Shown: positions 28,651 through 40,907, counted from the first letter of the stretch. The stretch: DNA of 64,000 nt from Microbacteriaceae bacterium (GCA_947378555.1 CANCKM010000002.1:28601-92600); one strand, 5' to 3'. Program-made: numbers and translations. Notes: generated by a model from the sequence alone, not told the origin.

Positions 28651-30351
28651 ATGCCGCTAGGGAATCCCAAAACCAGATTCGAAGGCCCTACCTTGACCCC
28701 AACGGAACTCTCTGCCGCTCTTGTGATCATTCTTCGCAGGATGCAAGACGATGGTCGAATCGGCGCTGGTGAGTTGCCAAGCGATGTTGTCGTTGAGCGC
28801 CCTAAAAACCGAGAGCACGGCGACTGGTCAACCAACGTTGCGATGCAACTCGCCTCAAAGTTTGAAACCAACCCGCGGGCGCTCGCAGCGCTGTTGGCCG
28901 CCGAGTTGCAACTGCTAGACGGCGTAGCAAAGGTAGACATAGCCGGCCCAGGTTTCTTGAACATCACCTTCAGTGCCGAAGCGGCTGGCGAACTGGCAAA
29001 AATTATTGTCGAAGCCGGGAACGCCTTCGGTTCGAGCGAGGCCTTGGCCGGGTTGAAGATCAACGTTGAGTTCGTTTCTGCCAACCCAACCGGCCCAATT
29101 CACATGGGCGGAACCCGCTGGGCTGCCGTTGGCGATTCGTTGTCGAGAATCCTAGAAGCCCAGGGTGCCGAGGTAACTCGGGAATACTACTTCAACGACC
29201 ACGGCGCCCAAATTGATCGATTTGCAAGGTCCCTTCTGGCGCGAGCCAAGGGTTTGCCGGCACCGGAGGATGGCTACGGTGGCGCATACATCCAAGATAT
29301 CGCCGATCGGGTTTTAGCCGACACCGCCGAAGATATCTTGGCGCTTCCAGAAGACGAAGCCCAAGAAGCTTTCCGGGCCGCCGGGGTGGCCCTGATGTTT
29401 GAAGAGATCCGAATTTCTCTTCATGATTTTGGCGTCGATTTCGACGTATTTTTTCACGAAAACTCGCTCTATGAATCAAAGGCTGTGGATCGAGCCATTG
29501 CCAGACTGCGCGAACTGGGACACATTTTTGAGTTGGACGGAGCCGTGTGGCTGCGTTCAACCACCTTCGGAGACGATCGTGACCGCGTGGTAATTAAGAG
29601 CGATGGCGAGCACGCCTACATCGCGGGTGACTTGGCGTACTACCTGGATAAACGCGAACGCGGCTTTGACCGGTGCCTGTATTTACTGGGCGCAGACCAC
29701 CACGGATACGTTCCGAGAATGATGGCGCTCTGCGCTGCCTTTGGCGACGAGCCGGGCGTTAACCTCGAAATCCTTATTGGGCAAATGGTCAACCTACTGC
29801 GCGATGGCGAGCCGGTGCGCATGTCCAAGCGGGCGGGCACCGTCGTGACGATGGAAGACCTGGTTGAGGCAGTTGGCGTCGATGCCGGGCGCTACGCACT
29901 TGCCAGATCCTCTAGCAACTCACAGCTCGACATCGATCTTGAACAGCTAACGAAGCGAACCAACGACAATCCGGTTTTCTACGTGCAGTATGCGCATGCC
30001 AGAACCAAGCAGGTTGAAAAGAATGCGGCCAGCCTTGGAGTCGACCGCAGTGAGTTCGAGCCGAGCCTGCTAGTGCACCCCAGCGAATCAGAGTTGATTG
30101 CCAAACTTGCCGAGCTTCCAAGAATCGTTGCGAGCGCGGCCGAATTTAGAGAGCCACACCGAGTAGCCAGATACGTTGAAGAAGTTGCTGGCGCTTACCA
30201 CCGCTGGTATGACAACTGCCGCGTCACCCCACTCTCGGGTGGTCCCGCCGAAACGATCCACCGCACCCGACTTTGGCTCAATAACGCCGCTGGGATTGTT
30301 CTGAAAAACAGCCTCGATCTGCTTGGTGTTTCGGCACCCGAAAGAATGTAG
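28651..30351 (+). CDS. argS: arginyl-tRNA synthetase
   Basis: [44 protein letters not shown]; start could be TTG 28693. Confidence 0.95.
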   Translation: MPLGNPKTRFEGPTLTPTELSAALVIILRRMQDDGRIGAGELPSDVVVERPKNREHGDWSTNVAMQLASKFETNPRALAALLAAELQLLDGVAKVDIAGPGFLNITFSAEAAGELAKIIVEAGNAFGSSEALAGLKINVEFVSANPTGPIHMGGTRWAAVGDSLSRILEAQGAEVTREYYFNDHGAQIDRFARSLLARAKGLPAPEDGYGGAYIQDIADRVLADTAEDILALPEDEAQEAFRAAGVALMFEEIRISLHDFGVDFDVFFHENSLYESKAVDRAIARLRELGHIFELDGAVWLRSTTFGDDRDRVVIKSDGEHAYIAGDLAYYLDKRERGFDRCLYLLGADHHGYVPRMMALCAAFGDEPGVNLEILIGQMVNLLRDGEPVRMSKRAGTVVTMEDLVEAVGVDAGRYALARSSSNSQLDIDLEQLTKRTNDNPVFYVQYAHARTKQVEKNAASLGVDRSEFEPSLLVHPSESELIAKLAELPRIVASAAEFREPHRVARYVEEVAGAYHRWYDNCRVTPLSGGPAETIHRTRLWLNNAAGIVLKNSLDLLGVSAPERM

Positions 30352-30358
30352 GCATCTG

Positions 30359-31804
30359 ATGAAGAGCAACGTCGAACTCAATCCATTGGCTCCCGACTGG
30401 CTCGAGCTTCCAGAGGACGTCAATGCCGTTGCCCCGGCAATCTGGCCCGCCCACCTGAGCCGATCCGAAGCTGGAGAAATCGAGATAGCCGGAATCGGCG
30501 TTGACGACCTAGTTAGCCAGTTCGGCACCCCGCTATTCGTGATCGATGAAGCCGACTTTCGTGCGAGAGCCGTTGCTGTTCGCGAGGCCTTCGAGGCGGC
30601 AGCCGATCAAATCGGCACCACCGCGAAGGTTTACTACGCGTCAAAGGTCTTTCTTTGCACCGAGGTGGCCAGCTGGGTCGATGAACTTGGTTTGAACATC
30701 GATGTGTCATCCGGCGGCGAGCTAGCCGTTGCGTTAGCGGCTGGCGTACATCCATCGAAAATTGGTTTGCACGGAAACAACAAGTCACTCATCGAAATCG
30801 GTCGGGCAGTGACCGCTGGGGTTGGCGCAATCGTCATAGATTCCGAGATCGAGATTGAGCGCATCGCCTCAACCGCTGGCGCGCAGGACAAGATTCAGCC
30901 GGTTCGGCTTCGCGTTAACTCGGGAGTTCACGCTCACACTCACGAATTTTTGGCCACCGCGCGTGAGGATCAAAAATTTGGCATCGCCCTGTCAGATGTG
31001 CCGGCATTGGTTGCCAAGATTCGCTCGCACTCGCATCTCAAATTCCTAGGACTTCACTCGCACATTGGTTCACAGATTTTTGCAGTCGATGGATTTGTTG
31101 AGTCGGCAAAACGCCTGATTGCCGTGCATGCCGAGCTTCTCAAATTCGGCGAGGTTCCAGAACTCAACCTTGGTGGCGGTTTTGGAATCAATTACACGCG
31201 GGCCGACGATGCCCCAGAGCTCACCGAATTTGCCCAACAGATCGCCCAGGCGGTCGAGGACGAATGCAAACTTCACTCAATCGCGATTCCAAAGTTGGCT
31301 TTTGAGCCGGGTCGCGTAATAGCGGGGCCGACAACGGTCACCATCTACAACGTTGGAACCATCAAAGACGTGACCGTGACCGATGTTGGTGCGCCACAGG
31401 TTCGCAAGTACGTGAGCGTGGACGGTGGCATGAGCGACAACGCCAGGCCCGCGCTTTACGAAGCCGATTACTCGGCTCTGCTTGCCTCTAGGCAGTCGAC
31501 CGCGCCGCCGGCATTGGCCAGAGTGGTTGGCAAGCACTGCGAGAGCGGCGACATTGTCGTGCGCGCTGATTATTTGCCGGCCGACATCGCACCGAACGAT
31601 CTTTTGGTAGTCGCTGCTACTGGCGCCTACTGTTATTCACTGAGTAGCAACTACAATTTTCTAACCCGACCTCCAGTCGTAGCAGTCAAGGATGGTTCGG
31701 CCAGATTGCTGTTGCGAGGCGAAACCGAAGCAGATTTATTTGCCAGAGACGTCCTTTATCAAACCAACCTTGCCAACGGTAAGAGCAAAAGTCAGAGGGG
31801 CTAA
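30359..31804 (+). CDS. lysA: diaminopimelate decarboxylase
   Basis: YYASKVFLC, LNLGGGFGINYT, EPGRVIAGPT, CESGDI. Confidence 0.95.
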   Translation: MKSNVELNPLAPDWLELPEDVNAVAPAIWPAHLSRSEAGEIEIAGIGVDDLVSQFGTPLFVIDEADFRARAVAVREAFEAAADQIGTTAKVYYASKVFLCTEVASWVDELGLNIDVSSGGELAVALAAGVHPSKIGLHGNNKSLIEIGRAVTAGVGAIVIDSEIEIERIASTAGAQDKIQPVRLRVNSGVHAHTHEFLATAREDQKFGIALSDVPALVAKIRSHSHLKFLGLHSHIGSQIFAVDGFVESAKRLIAVHAELLKFGEVPELNLGGGFGINYTRADDAPELTEFAQQIAQAVEDECKLHSIAIPKLAFEPGRVIAGPTTVTIYNVGTIKDVTVTDVGAPQVRKYVSVDGGMSDNARPALYEADYSALLASRQSTAPPALARVVGKHCESGDIVVRADYLPADIAPNDLLVVAATGAYCYSLSSNYNFLTRPPVVAVKDGSARLLLRGETEADLFARDVLYQTNLANGKSKSQRG

Positions 31805-31807
31805 ACC

Positions 31808-33124
31808 TTGATCGAATATCGTCCGCTAAGAGTTGCGCTGTTAGGCGCCGGCTCGGTTGGCAGTCAAGTCGCTCGCCTGTTGCTGACAAACCGCGTCGAG
31901 CTTGCCGCTCGCGTGGGGGCAGAACTCGAATTGGTCGGCATCGCGGTGCGCAATCTCGATGCCAAACGCGAGGGTGACTTGCCGGCATCGCTCTTTACAA
32001 CCGACGCCGAAACTCTCATTTTGGGTGCCGACATCGTGATTGAGGTCATGGGTGGAATCGAACCGGCCCGAAGCTACATTCTGCTGGCCCTAAATTCCGG
32101 TTCTGACGTAATAACCGCCAATAAGGCCTTGCTTGCAACCCACGGCACCGAACTATTTGATGCCGCCGAGCAGGTTGGCGCTCAACTTTATTTCGAGGCC
32201 GCAGTGGCAGCCGCCATTCCAATCATCCGACCACTCAGGGAATCCTTGGCGGGCGATAAAGTCACTCGAATCATGGGAATCGTGAATGGCTCTACCAACT
32301 ACATTCTTGACCGCATGGATACCGCCGGGCTCTCGCTAGAGGCCGCGATGGTTGAGGCAACCGACCTCGGCTACCTAGAGGCCGATCCGAGTCTTGATGT
32401 TGAAGGCTTCGACGCCGCTCAGAAGGCCGCCATTTTGGCCTCGCTGGCTTTTCACACCGAGGTTCCACTCGAGCAGGTTTACCGCGAGGGCATCACCAAG
32501 GTCACGGCCGAGCAAATGATCGCCGCAAAACGCGATGGATACGTCATCAAGCTGCTAGCCATTTGCGAGAGAATTGCCGCCGACGACTCGGGTGAGGGCG
32601 GCATTTCGGTTCGCGTTTACCCGGCACTGATTCCTCAGGAGCACCCGCTCGGAGCCGTCCGCGGCGCCTTCAACGCGGTCTTCGTAGAGGCCGAGGCCGC
32701 CGGCGCCCTTATGTTCTATGGCTCGGGTGCCGGAGGAGTGCAAACTGCATCGGCGATTCTTGGAGATTTGGTATCGGCCGCGAAACGCCACGTGGCAGGT
32801 GGCCCGGGTCTTGCCGACTCGGTGCACGCCAACCTTCCGGTGTTGCCGATTGAACGGGTGCTTACCAGGTATCAGATCACCCTCGGGGTTGCCGACCAAC
32901 CCGGAGTTCTGGCAAAGGTTGCACAAACCTTCGCCGATCACGACGTTTCAATCGAGACCGTCGAGCAGGGGCTTCGTGCAGTGGCCGGGCGCAAGTCGGT
33001 TGCCCTGCTAGAAATTGGAACCCACCAAGCCAGCGACGCAGCGCTCTCTGCAGTAGTAGCAGCACTTGCCGCCAGCGATGCCGTCGAGTCAATTTCCTCC
33101 GTTATCCGAGTAGAAGGTATCTAA
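31808..33124 (+). CDS. hom: homoserine dehydrogenase
   Basis: [28 protein letters not shown]-terminal ACT domain; TTG start. Confidence 0.95.
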   Translation: MIEYRPLRVALLGAGSVGSQVARLLLTNRVELAARVGAELELVGIAVRNLDAKREGDLPASLFTTDAETLILGADIVIEVMGGIEPARSYILLALNSGSDVITANKALLATHGTELFDAAEQVGAQLYFEAAVAAAIPIIRPLRESLAGDKVTRIMGIVNGSTNYILDRMDTAGLSLEAAMVEATDLGYLEADPSLDVEGFDAAQKAAILASLAFHTEVPLEQVYREGITKVTAEQMIAAKRDGYVIKLLAICERIAADDSGEGGISVRVYPALIPQEHPLGAVRGAFNAVFVEAEAAGALMFYGSGAGGVQTASAILGDLVSAAKRHVAGGPGLADSVHANLPVLPIERVLTRYQITLGVADQPGVLAKVAQTFADHDVSIETVEQGLRAVAGRKSVALLEIGTHQASDAALSAVVAALAASDAVESISSVIRVEGI

Positions 33125-34197
33125 TGGCTCACCTCTGGCGCGGCGTTATCCGCGAATATTTCGATCGTTTAGACGTAACTAAAGACACCCCGATCATCAC
33201 CCTCGGTGAGGGAGGCACTCCTTTGGTTGACGCTCCTGCGCTCGCCAAACTGGTTGGTGCCGATCAGGTTTACCTAAAGGTCGAGGGAATGAACCCAACC
33301 GGTTCATTCAAAGACCGCGGAATGACCATGGCGGTTTCAAAGGCCGTCGGTCACGGGGCCAAGGCTGTCATCTGCGCTTCAACCGGAAACACCTCGGCTT
33401 CGGCAGCTGCCTATGCGGCGGCGGCGGGAATCCAGTCGGTGGTTCTAGTGCCAGACGGCAAAATCGCGTTGGGCAAACTCAGCCAGGCGGTGGCTCACAA
33501 GGCTCAAATCCTGCAGGTTGAAGGAAACTTCGATGACTGCCTCGACCTAGCTCGCGACCTATCGGCAAACTACGCGGTTCACCTGGTCAACTCGGTCAAC
33601 CCAGACCGCATCGAGGGTCAGAAGACCGGTGCTTTCGAGGTAGTCGAAGCCCTCGGTTTTGCTCCCGACTTCCATGTTTTGCCGGTCGGAAACGCGGGAA
33701 ACTACTCGGCTTACTTCAAGGGTTACCTAGAAGACTTCAACGCCGGAACCATCAAGGCTGTGCCAAAGATGTGGGGCTTCCAAGCCGAGGGCTCGGCTCC
33801 TTTCACCGTTGGCCACCCGGTCAAAAACCCAGAAACGATTGCAACCGCGATTCGCATCGGAAACCCAGCGTCTTGGGATTTGGCGCAGAGCGCCAAGGAA
33901 TGCTCGCAGGGAATGTTTGGCGCCGTGAGCGATGCCGAAATTCTTTGGATGCACCGCTTCCTTTCTCAGGAGGTCGGCGTTTTTGTTGAACCTAGTTCGG
34001 CAACTGGCGCGGCCGGCTTGCTGAAGCAGGCCAAACTCGGTCTCGTTCCAAAGGGCGCAACCATCGTTGTGACCGTAACCGGTCACGGATTGAAAGACCC
34101 AATGTGGGCACTCAAGGATGAAGCCGGGCAAGAAATCGTGCCAGAGAAGGTTTCAACTCGTGCCGAAGAAGTAGCAGAACGATTGGGATTGGTCTAA
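33124..34197 (+). CDS. thrC: threonine synthase
   Basis: [23 protein letters not shown]-lysine motif, [14 protein letters not shown]. Confidence 0.95.
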   Translation: MAHLWRGVIREYFDRLDVTKDTPIITLGEGGTPLVDAPALAKLVGADQVYLKVEGMNPTGSFKDRGMTMAVSKAVGHGAKAVICASTGNTSASAAAYAAAAGIQSVVLVPDGKIALGKLSQAVAHKAQILQVEGNFDDCLDLARDLSANYAVHLVNSVNPDRIEGQKTGAFEVVEALGFAPDFHVLPVGNAGNYSAYFKGYLEDFNAGTIKAVPKMWGFQAEGSAPFTVGHPVKNPETIATAIRIGNPASWDLAQSAKECSQGMFGAVSDAEILWMHRFLSQEVGVFVEPSSATGAAGLLKQAKLGLVPKGATIVVTVTGHGLKDPMWALKDEAGQEIVPEKVSTRAEEVAERLGLV

Positions 34198-34204
34198 AGC
34201 GAAT

Positions 34205-35125
34205 ATGGCTTCACTTATCGGCAAAAAGGTGACCGTAAAGGTTCCCGCCACCTCAGCCAACCTTGGGCCGGGTTTTGACACCCTGGGAATGGCGCTCTCG
34301 TACTACGACGAGCTCGAGGTAACGGTAGTTGCCGGAACCGGTGCATTCGTTGAGATTGATGGCGAAGGCGCCGGTGAGGTTGCCACCGATGAAAGCAATC
34401 TGGTGGTTCAAGCCATCGCTTACACTTTCAAGCACTTCAAACAAGAACTTCCCGGGCTTCACCTAAAGGCTCACAACATAATCCCGCACGGCCGCGGAAT
34501 GGGATCATCGGGGGCGGCCGTGGTCTCTGGAATCATGGCGGCTAAGGGCCTGCTCGAAGGAGTTGTCGAGTTTAGCGCTGACGACCTGCTGCAGTTGGCA
34601 ACCGAACTTGAGGGCCACCCAGACAACGTTGCCCCGGCGCTTTTTGGTGGTCTGACGATTGCTTGGGAAGACGATAAAGGTCCGCGACACAAGAAACTTT
34701 TTGTGCACCGTGGCGTATCGCCTCTGGTTTTAGTTCCGGATCACAAAATGTCAACCGCGTTGGCAAGATCACTGCAACCGGAATCGGTGCCACATGACGA
34801 TGCCGTTTTCAACGTATCGCGCTCGGCACTGCTCATTGCGGCGCTGGTGCAGAGCCCCGAGCTGCTGTTGGCGGCAACCGAGGACAGGCTTCACCAAAAC
34901 TACCGGGCCGCAGCTATGCCAGAGACCGATCGGTTGATTCAACTCCTCAGGGAGGCAGGACATGCCGCGGTCGTTTCCGGCGCTGGCCCATCGGTTTTGG
35001 TTCTGGCCAGCGATCCGGCTGAACGATTGGCGGCGGCAAAACTCGCGGCAGAAAATTATCCTAGTTGGAAGGCTTTGCTCTTGGCAGTCGACTTTAAAGG
35101 TGCTACTGTTGCAGTACACCAATAG
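34205..35125 (+). CDS. thrB: homoserine kinase
   Basis: VPATSANLGPGFDTLGMALS, IPHGRGMGSSGAAVVSG GHMP motif. Confidence 0.95.
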   Translation: MASLIGKKVTVKVPATSANLGPGFDTLGMALSYYDELEVTVVAGTGAFVEIDGEGAGEVATDESNLVVQAIAYTFKHFKQELPGLHLKAHNIIPHGRGMGSSGAAVVSGIMAAKGLLEGVVEFSADDLLQLATELEGHPDNVAPALFGGLTIAWEDDKGPRHKKLFVHRGVSPLVLVPDHKMSTALARSLQPESVPHDDAVFNVSRSALLIAALVQSPELLLAATEDRLHQNYRAAAMPETDRLIQLLREAGHAAVVSGAGPSVLVLASDPAERLAAAKLAAENYPSWKALLLAVDFKGATVAVHQ

Positions 35126-35227
35126 CGCAAGTTTTTAGCGTTCGAATGGTGAAATCTTCGCAGATCTAGCGAACCCCTCACGAGTGAAGTTGTAAAGCGT
35201 AAAAGCCAAACGACTGACCTGTGCAGC

Positions 35228-35256
35228 GGTGACTACCTCATAAACGGAAAGTCACC
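35228..35256 (+). promoter_or_regulatory. stem-loop in rho 5' leader
   Basis: GGTGACT-(15 nt)-AGTCACC perfect 7-bp inverted repeat upstream of the rho start. Confidence 0.4.
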
Positions 35257-35284
35257 CAAACTCCTAAGAAAGAGCAATCAATAA

Positions 35285-37090
35285 ATGGATGAAATCCAAG
35301 AAACCAAGCGCAAGAGCCGTCGCGTGGTAGCAGAAGCCTCGGCCCCAAGCGCCCCTTCAGCAGAAAATACTTCAAGCGAAGCCCCAGCAGCCCCAAAGCG
35401 AAACACTCGATCTAGAGTCGCCAAGGTTACCGCTGAGGCTGCAGCCGTGGCCGAAAAAGCCCCAGCCAGCTCAAGTTCCAATGCATCGGAAGCCCCGAGC
35501 AACCAGGCTTCCTCAGGCGAAGCAAGCCAGGGCGAATCAACCCAGCGCGAATCAGCAGGCCGTGAGGGTGGCGAGCGCCAGAGCAACAACCGCAACCGCA
35601 ACCGTGGCCGTGGCCGTCAGAACAACGAAGGCCAGTCAAACACCGAGGCGAACACCGAGGGCGGTTCAAACGAACGTCCGGAGCGCCAGGAACGCCAAGA
35701 GCGTCCAGAGCGCCAGGAAGGCGAGTCAAACGACCGCCAACAGCGTTCAAACTCTGGTTCAAACCAGAACCGTGAACCACGCGACCGCGACTTCGATGAT
35801 GACCGTCGCGGCAACAGCAACAACCGCAACCGCAACCGCAACCGTGACCGCGATCGCTTCCGCGACCGTGACCGCAACGGTCGTGGCCGCCCGGGTGGAA
35901 ACTCACAGGACGAGATCGAAACCGAAATTTCACCGGATGACGTTCTAATCACCGTGGCCGGAATCCTAGACGTTCTCGACAACTACGCATTCGTTCGCAC
36001 CAGTGGCTACTTGCCAGGACCAAACGACGTTTACGTCTCATTGGGTCAGGTTAAGAAGTACAACCTTCGCAAGGGCGACGCGGTTGTCGGAGCCATCCGT
36101 CAGCCACGCGAGGTTGACAATCAGGGGCGCCAGAAGTTCAACGCCATCGTGCGAATCGACTCAATCAACGGTTTGACCCAGGACCAGGTTGTCAACCGAG
36201 TTGAGTTCGGCAAGTTGACGCCACTCTACCCACAGACTCGTTTGCGCCTTGAGACCGAGCCGAACAAGCTCAGCACCCGAATCATCGACTTGGTTGCACC
36301 AATCGGTAAGGGCCAGCGCGGTCTTATCGTTTCGCCACCAAAGGCCGGTAAGACTTTGGTTTTGCAAGCTATCGCTAACTCAATCGCCGTCAATAACCCA
36401 GAAGTTCACCTGATGGTGGTTTTGGTTGACGAGCGCCCAGAAGAAGTGACCGACATGCAGCGCACCGTCAAGGGTGAGGTCATTGCCTCAACCTTCGACC
36501 GTCCAGCCGAAGACCACACCACCGTTGCCGAGTTGGCAATCGAGCGCGCCAAGCGTTTGGTTGAGCTAGGTCACGACGTTGTTGTGCTTCTTGACTCGAT
36601 CACCCGCCTGGGTCGCGCTTACAACCTGAGCGCACCGGCTTCCGGCCGAATCCTTTCGGGTGGTGTCGATTCATCGGCGCTTTACCCGCCAAAGCGTTTC
36701 TTTGGTGCAGCTCGCAACATCGAAGATGGCGGCTCACTGACCATCCTCGCAACCGCGCTTGTTGAAACCGGTTCGAAGATGGATGAGGTTATCTTCGAAG
36801 AGTTCAAGGGAACCGGCAACATGGAGCTCCGTTTGTCGCGTTCACTCGCCGACAAGCGAATCTTCCCAGCCGTTGACGTCAACGCTTCGGGTACCCGTCG
36901 TGAAGAAATGCTGATGAGCCCGGATGAGACCAAAATCATCTGGAAACTTCGCCGTGCACTTGCCGGACTTGAGCAGCAGCAGGCTCTCGAGTTGGTTCTT
37001 GGCCGCCTGAAGGAAACTTCGAGCAACGTTGAATTCCTGATGCAGGTTCAAAAGTCGATGCCGCTACCTTCAGGTTCAGACGGAGAATAA
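35285..37090 (+). CDS. rho: transcription termination factor Rho with low-complexity N-terminal region
   Basis: [40 protein letters not shown]; residues ~95-205 R/N/Q/E-rich. Confidence 0.96.
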   Translation: MDEIQETKRKSRRVVAEASAPSAPSAENTSSEAPAAPKRNTRSRVAKVTAEAAAVAEKAPASSSSNASEAPSNQASSGEASQGESTQRESAGREGGERQSNNRNRNRGRGRQNNEGQSNTEANTEGGSNERPERQERQERPERQEGESNDRQQRSNSGSNQNREPRDRDFDDDRRGNSNNRNRNRNRDRDRFRDRDRNGRGRPGGNSQDEIETEISPDDVLITVAGILDVLDNYAFVRTSGYLPGPNDVYVSLGQVKKYNLRKGDAVVGAIRQPREVDNQGRQKFNAIVRIDSINGLTQDQVVNRVEFGKLTPLYPQTRLRLETEPNKLSTRIIDLVAPIGKGQRGLIVSPPKAGKTLVLQAIANSIAVNNPEVHLMVVLVDERPEEVTDMQRTVKGEVIASTFDRPAEDHTTVAELAIERAKRLVELGHDVVVLLDSITRLGRAYNLSAPASGRILSGGVDSSALYPPKRFFGAARNIEDGGSLTILATALVETGSKMDEVIFEEFKGTGNMELRLSRSLADKRIFPAVDVNASGTRREEMLMSPDETKIIWKLRRALAGLEQQQALELVLGRLKETSSNVEFLMQVQKSMPLPSGSDGE

Positions 37091-38172
37091 TGCTTGACTC
37101 AGTCCAGGCGCTACTGGCTGAACATCAAGAGCTGCAAGAGAAGCTTTCTGACAGTTCGGTCTTCGGAAACCCAGCCTTAGCCAAGAAGCTCAACCGGCGC
37201 TACGCCGAGTTGAACGCAATCGTGGCCGCCTTCAATTCGGTGAATGAAATTACCGAGGATTTGAAGGCTGCCCGAGAGCTGGCTAAAGAGGATGAAGCCT
37301 TCGCGTCCGAAATTCCGGGTCTCGAAGAAAAACGCCACACGGCCAGTGAAAAACTTCGCCGGTTGTTGATTCCGCGCGACCCAGATGATGGGCGTGACGT
37401 AATCATGGAAATCAAGGCCGGAGAAGGTGGCGCGGAGTCCGCTCTGTTTGCCGCCGACCTGCTGAGAATGTACCTCCAGTATGCGAACAGCAAGGGCTGG
37501 AAGACAGAAATCCTAGACAAAAACGAGTCTGACCTCGGTGGCTACAAAGACGTTCAGGTGGCAATCAAGGGAAGCTCTAGCGATCCTTCCGAGGGCGTTT
37601 GGGCACATTTGAAGTACGAAGGTGGAGTTCACCGAGTGCAGCGCGTGCCAGCAACTGAAACTCAAGGGCGCATTCACACTTCGGCTGCCGGAGTTCTGGT
37701 CTTCCCAGAAGTTGATGCCCCGGAAGAAGTCGAGATTAGCCAAAACGACATCCGTATCGATGTCTTCCGCTCATCGGGCCCGGGTGGTCAATCGGTTAAC
37801 ACCACCGACTCCGCCGTTCGCATCACTCACTTGCCAACCGGCATTGTGGTTTCGATGCAGAACGAAAAATCACAGTTGCAAAACCGTGAAGCCGCCATGC
37901 GCGTGCTGCGCGCCAGAATCTTGGCTGCTCAACAAGAGGCCCTCGAAGCCGAGTTGAGTGCTGCTCGCAAATCCCAGGTTAAATCGGTTGACCGGTCAGA
38001 GCGTATTCGCACTTACAACTACCCAGAGAACCGAATCGCCGACCACCGCACCGGCTACAAGGCCTACAACCTTGATGCCGTGATGGATGGCGCACTAGAG
38101 CCTGTAATCCAGTCGGCCATTCAAACCGATGAAGAAGCCCGTCTAGCCGCTCTCGGTTCTAACCAAAAATAG
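37090..38172 (+). CDS. prfA: peptide chain release factor 1
   Basis: [25 protein letters not shown] with GGQ motif. Confidence 0.96.
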   Translation: MLDSVQALLAEHQELQEKLSDSSVFGNPALAKKLNRRYAELNAIVAAFNSVNEITEDLKAARELAKEDEAFASEIPGLEEKRHTASEKLRRLLIPRDPDDGRDVIMEIKAGEGGAESALFAADLLRMYLQYANSKGWKTEILDKNESDLGGYKDVQVAIKGSSSDPSEGVWAHLKYEGGVHRVQRVPATETQGRIHTSAAGVLVFPEVDAPEEVEISQNDIRIDVFRSSGPGGQSVNTTDSAVRITHLPTGIVVSMQNEKSQLQNREAAMRVLRARILAAQQEALEAELSAARKSQVKSVDRSERIRTYNYPENRIADHRTGYKAYNLDAVMDGALEPVIQSAIQTDEEARLAALGSNQK

Positions 38173-38184
38173 GTTCCGTTTTTC

Positions 38185-39048
38185 ATGTCTAACGCCTCTT
38201 TGCAGGAGCAGGTTGAATCGGCCGCGGCTCGATTTGAGGCGGCCGGCATCGAATCTGCTCTCGTGGATGCCGAACTTTTAGCCTGCCACTTGCTCGATTG
38301 CAGCCGTGGCGAGCTTCAGTCCAAAATCATTCTTGGTGCAACGATGGATTCCGCTGCGCGCGCAAGTTTTGAAACGTTGGTTGGTCGTCGTGCCGCGCGC
38401 GAACCGCTGCAGCACATCACGGGCAAAGCTTATTTTCGATCACTCGAACTTCGCGTCGGTCTTGGGGTTTTTGTACCTCGACCGGAGACCGAGGGAGTTG
38501 CTCAGCTTGCCATCGATGCCTTGCGTCTGACGGCAACCGAGGAACCGATTGCTATCGACCTTGGCACCGGATCAGGCGCTATCGCTTTGGCTATGGCCAC
38601 CGAAGTTTCGAATGCCAAAATCTACGCGGTTGAAAAATCGCCGGAAGCCATGGTCTTCACCTCGGCAAACTTTGCGAGGTACGGTGGCGATAACGCGACT
38701 CTGATCCAGGGTGACTTAGCCGATGCGTTTCAAGAACTAAACGGCAGGGCATCCGTTGTCGTTTCAAATCCGCCGTATATCCCGAATCGAATGATTCCCC
38801 GGGATCTAGAGGTTCGGAATTTTGACCCCGAGCTCGCTCTATACGGAGGCGATGACGGCATGGATGTAATCCATTTGGTCTCGGATTCAGCCCGCCGCTT
38901 GCTGCACAGTGGGGGAACGCTCATTATTGAACACGCCGAAATCCAGTCTCAGCAAGTCTGTCAACTACTATTGGCAAGTGGATGGCGCCAGGTTAGAGCC
39001 CATAAGGATCTGACCATGCGCGACCGAGCAGTTTCGGCAATCAAGTAG
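38185..39048 (+). CDS. prmC: release factor glutamine methyltransferase
   Basis: FVPRPETEGVAQLAI, DLGTGSGAIALA, VVSNPPYIP. Confidence 0.95.
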   Translation: MSNASLQEQVESAAARFEAAGIESALVDAELLACHLLDCSRGELQSKIILGATMDSAARASFETLVGRRAAREPLQHITGKAYFRSLELRVGLGVFVPRPETEGVAQLAIDALRLTATEEPIAIDLGTGSGAIALAMATEVSNAKIYAVEKSPEAMVFTSANFARYGGDNATLIQGDLADAFQELNGRASVVVSNPPYIPNRMIPRDLEVRNFDPELALYGGDDGMDVIHLVSDSARRLLHSGGTLIIEHAEIQSQQVCQLLLASGWRQVRAHKDLTMRDRAVSAIK

Positions 39049-39066
39049 TAAGGGCAGGAGACCGGC

Positions 39067-39780
39067 GTGAATCGTATCTATGACTGTGCGACCGATACCG
39101 ACCTTCTCACCGGCATGCGATTGGCTAAGGTTTCCCTAGGCCGCCATGAACTGGTGGTAATGCCCACCGATACCGTTTACGGATTGGCGGCGGATGCCTT
39201 TTCCCCTAAAGCCGTTGCCGCCTTGCTCGCCGCTAAGGGGCGTGGACCCGAATCACCACCACCGGTTCTAATCGCCAACACCGACACCCTTCATGCCCTA
39301 GCGCAAGCTGTGCCCGAGGTGGCAAATCGCTTGGCAGAGGCTTTTTGGCCGGGTGCCCTGACCATGATTTTTCGGGCCCAACCATCGCTCAACTGGAATC
39401 TTGGTGAGACCAGGGGGACGGTTGCTCTTCGAGTGCCAGATCATAAAATTGCCCTCGCGCTGCTTGCCGAGGTGGGCCCTTTGGCGGTATCCAGCGCCAA
39501 TCTAACTGGACAGCCAGCAGCCGTCACCTGCCAGCAGGCAGAGCGGTATTTGGGCGACAAAGTTGCCGTGTACCTAGATTCCGGGCCAAGCTCAAAGGGG
39601 CAGGCTTCAACGATTCTAGATTTGACCGCTTTAGATGAGTCTTTCGATTCAGAGGGCAAAATGACCGTCTCTGGAAAGATTCGACTGGTGCGCGAGGGAG
39701 CGTTATCGTTCGAAAGCATCGCTGAAATCGCGGGGGATTTGCTTGAGCCGCGCAACGAATCCGGGCAGGGCACAAAGTAA
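39067..39780 (+). CDS. L-threonylcarbamoyladenylate synthase (Sua5/YciO/YrdC)
   Basis: VMPTDTVYGLAADAF, KGRGPESPPPVLI, VSSANLTGQPA; GTG start. Confidence 0.92.
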   Translation: MNRIYDCATDTDLLTGMRLAKVSLGRHELVVMPTDTVYGLAADAFSPKAVAALLAAKGRGPESPPPVLIANTDTLHALAQAVPEVANRLAEAFWPGALTMIFRAQPSLNWNLGETRGTVALRVPDHKIALALLAEVGPLAVSSANLTGQPAAVTCQQAERYLGDKVAVYLDSGPSSKGQASTILDLTALDESFDSEGKMTVSGKIRLVREGALSFESIAEIAGDLLEPRNESGQGTK

Positions 39781-40907
39781 TGCGCGCCTACCTAACAATC
39801 GCCTTCTTCGCAGCCGTGGTTACCTTTTTTGCGACCTGGGCGGTTTTGCGCCTGGCCCGCAAGTACGGTGTTTACACCGCGATTCGTGCAAGAGATGCTC
39901 ACAAGACGCCGACTCCTAGGCTCGGTGGGGCCGCAATGTTCCTTGGTTTTGCAGTCTCCCTTGGTTTGGCCGGCCTGCTCGGCTGGTTCAAAAGCGTCTA
40001 TAGCAATCCGACCCAAATCATCGCGATCTTCATAGCCGCGGCCCTCATCACAGCCATCGGAGTTCTCGATGATCTCTTCGACCTCGACTGGACTTTGAAG
40101 CTTGCCGCTCAGTTTGTAACGGCGGGAATATTGGCTTGGCAGGGTGTTCAGATCGTTTCGCTTCCAATCTTCGGCTTGACCATCGGTAGCTTTGGAACAT
40201 CCATCGTCGTTACGGTCTTCGTGACCGTGTTGGTGATGAATGCGGTTAACTTCATCGACGGTTTAGACGGTTTGGTTGCCGGCGTCGTGCTGATCGGCAC
40301 CGTGGTTTTCTTCATCTACAGCTACTTTCTGGCACAACAAACCTCACCAACCAACTACTTCAACCTGGCTTCGCTGATTTCGGCGATCGTGATTGGGGTT
40401 TGCGTTGGCTTCCTGCCTTTCAACTGGCACCGAGCAAAGATTTTTATGGGGGACAGCGGGGCCTTGTTGCTCGGATTGTTGATGTCAACCTCGGCTCTCA
40501 CCGTAACCGGGCAAATCGACCCGGAGTTGGCGACCAACAATTCACTGGTTCCCGCGTTCTTGCCCTTGATTTTGCCGCTGGCGATTCTCGTGCTTCCGCT
40601 TCTGGACTTCACCCTCTCGGTGATTCGCCGCTTGAGCGCCGGAAAATCGCCGTTTGCCGCCGACCGCGGTCACATTCACCATCGGCTACAAGATTTTGGG
40701 CACACCCACTTGGGTTCGGTTTTGGTTTTCTACATTTGGACGGCTCTGATTTCAATCACCTGCCTGCTGTTCTTTTTTCTTCCGGCCAAGTTGACCCTCG
40801 TTTTCTTTTTCGTGGGGCTAGCCGGAGCTTTGGCCTACACGGTTTGGCCGGTCTTTTCGCAATCCCGCCGCTCGGAAAGCAAAGTTTCAAGTAGGAGAAA
40901 ATCATGA
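39780..40907 (+). CDS. MraY/WecA-like undecaprenyl-phosphate glycosyl-1-phosphate transferase
   Basis: DAHKTPTPRLGG, IGVLDDLFDLDWTLKL, NFIDGLDGL, MGDSGALLLG, HIHHRLQDFGH. Confidence 0.93.
   Translation: MRAYLTIAFFAAVVTFFATWAVLRLARKYGVYTAIRARDAHKTPTPRLGGAAMFLGFAVSLGLAGLLGWFKSVYSNPTQIIAIFIAAALITAIGVLDDLFDLDWTLKLAAQFVTAGILAWQGVQIVSLPIFGLTIGSFGTSIVVTVFVTVLVMNAVNFIDGLDGLVAGVVLIGTVVFFIYSYFLAQQTSPTNYFNLASLISAIVIGVCVGFLPFNWHRAKIFMGDSGALLLGLLMSTSALTVTGQIDPELATNNSLVPAFLPLILPLAILVLPLLDFTLSVIRRLSAGKSPFAADRGHIHHRLQDFGHTHLGSVLVFYIWTALISITCLLFFFLPAKLTLVFFFVGLAGALAYTVWPVFSQSRRSESKVSSRRKS

Noticed and set aside
35427-35982. Long antisense ORFs opposite the rho low-complexity region (168 and 121 aa, plus a 155-aa alternative-frame ORF)
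   Set aside because: They arise from the repetitive AACCGC/GACCGC-type composition, which keeps other frames open; no independent start signal or family resemblance.
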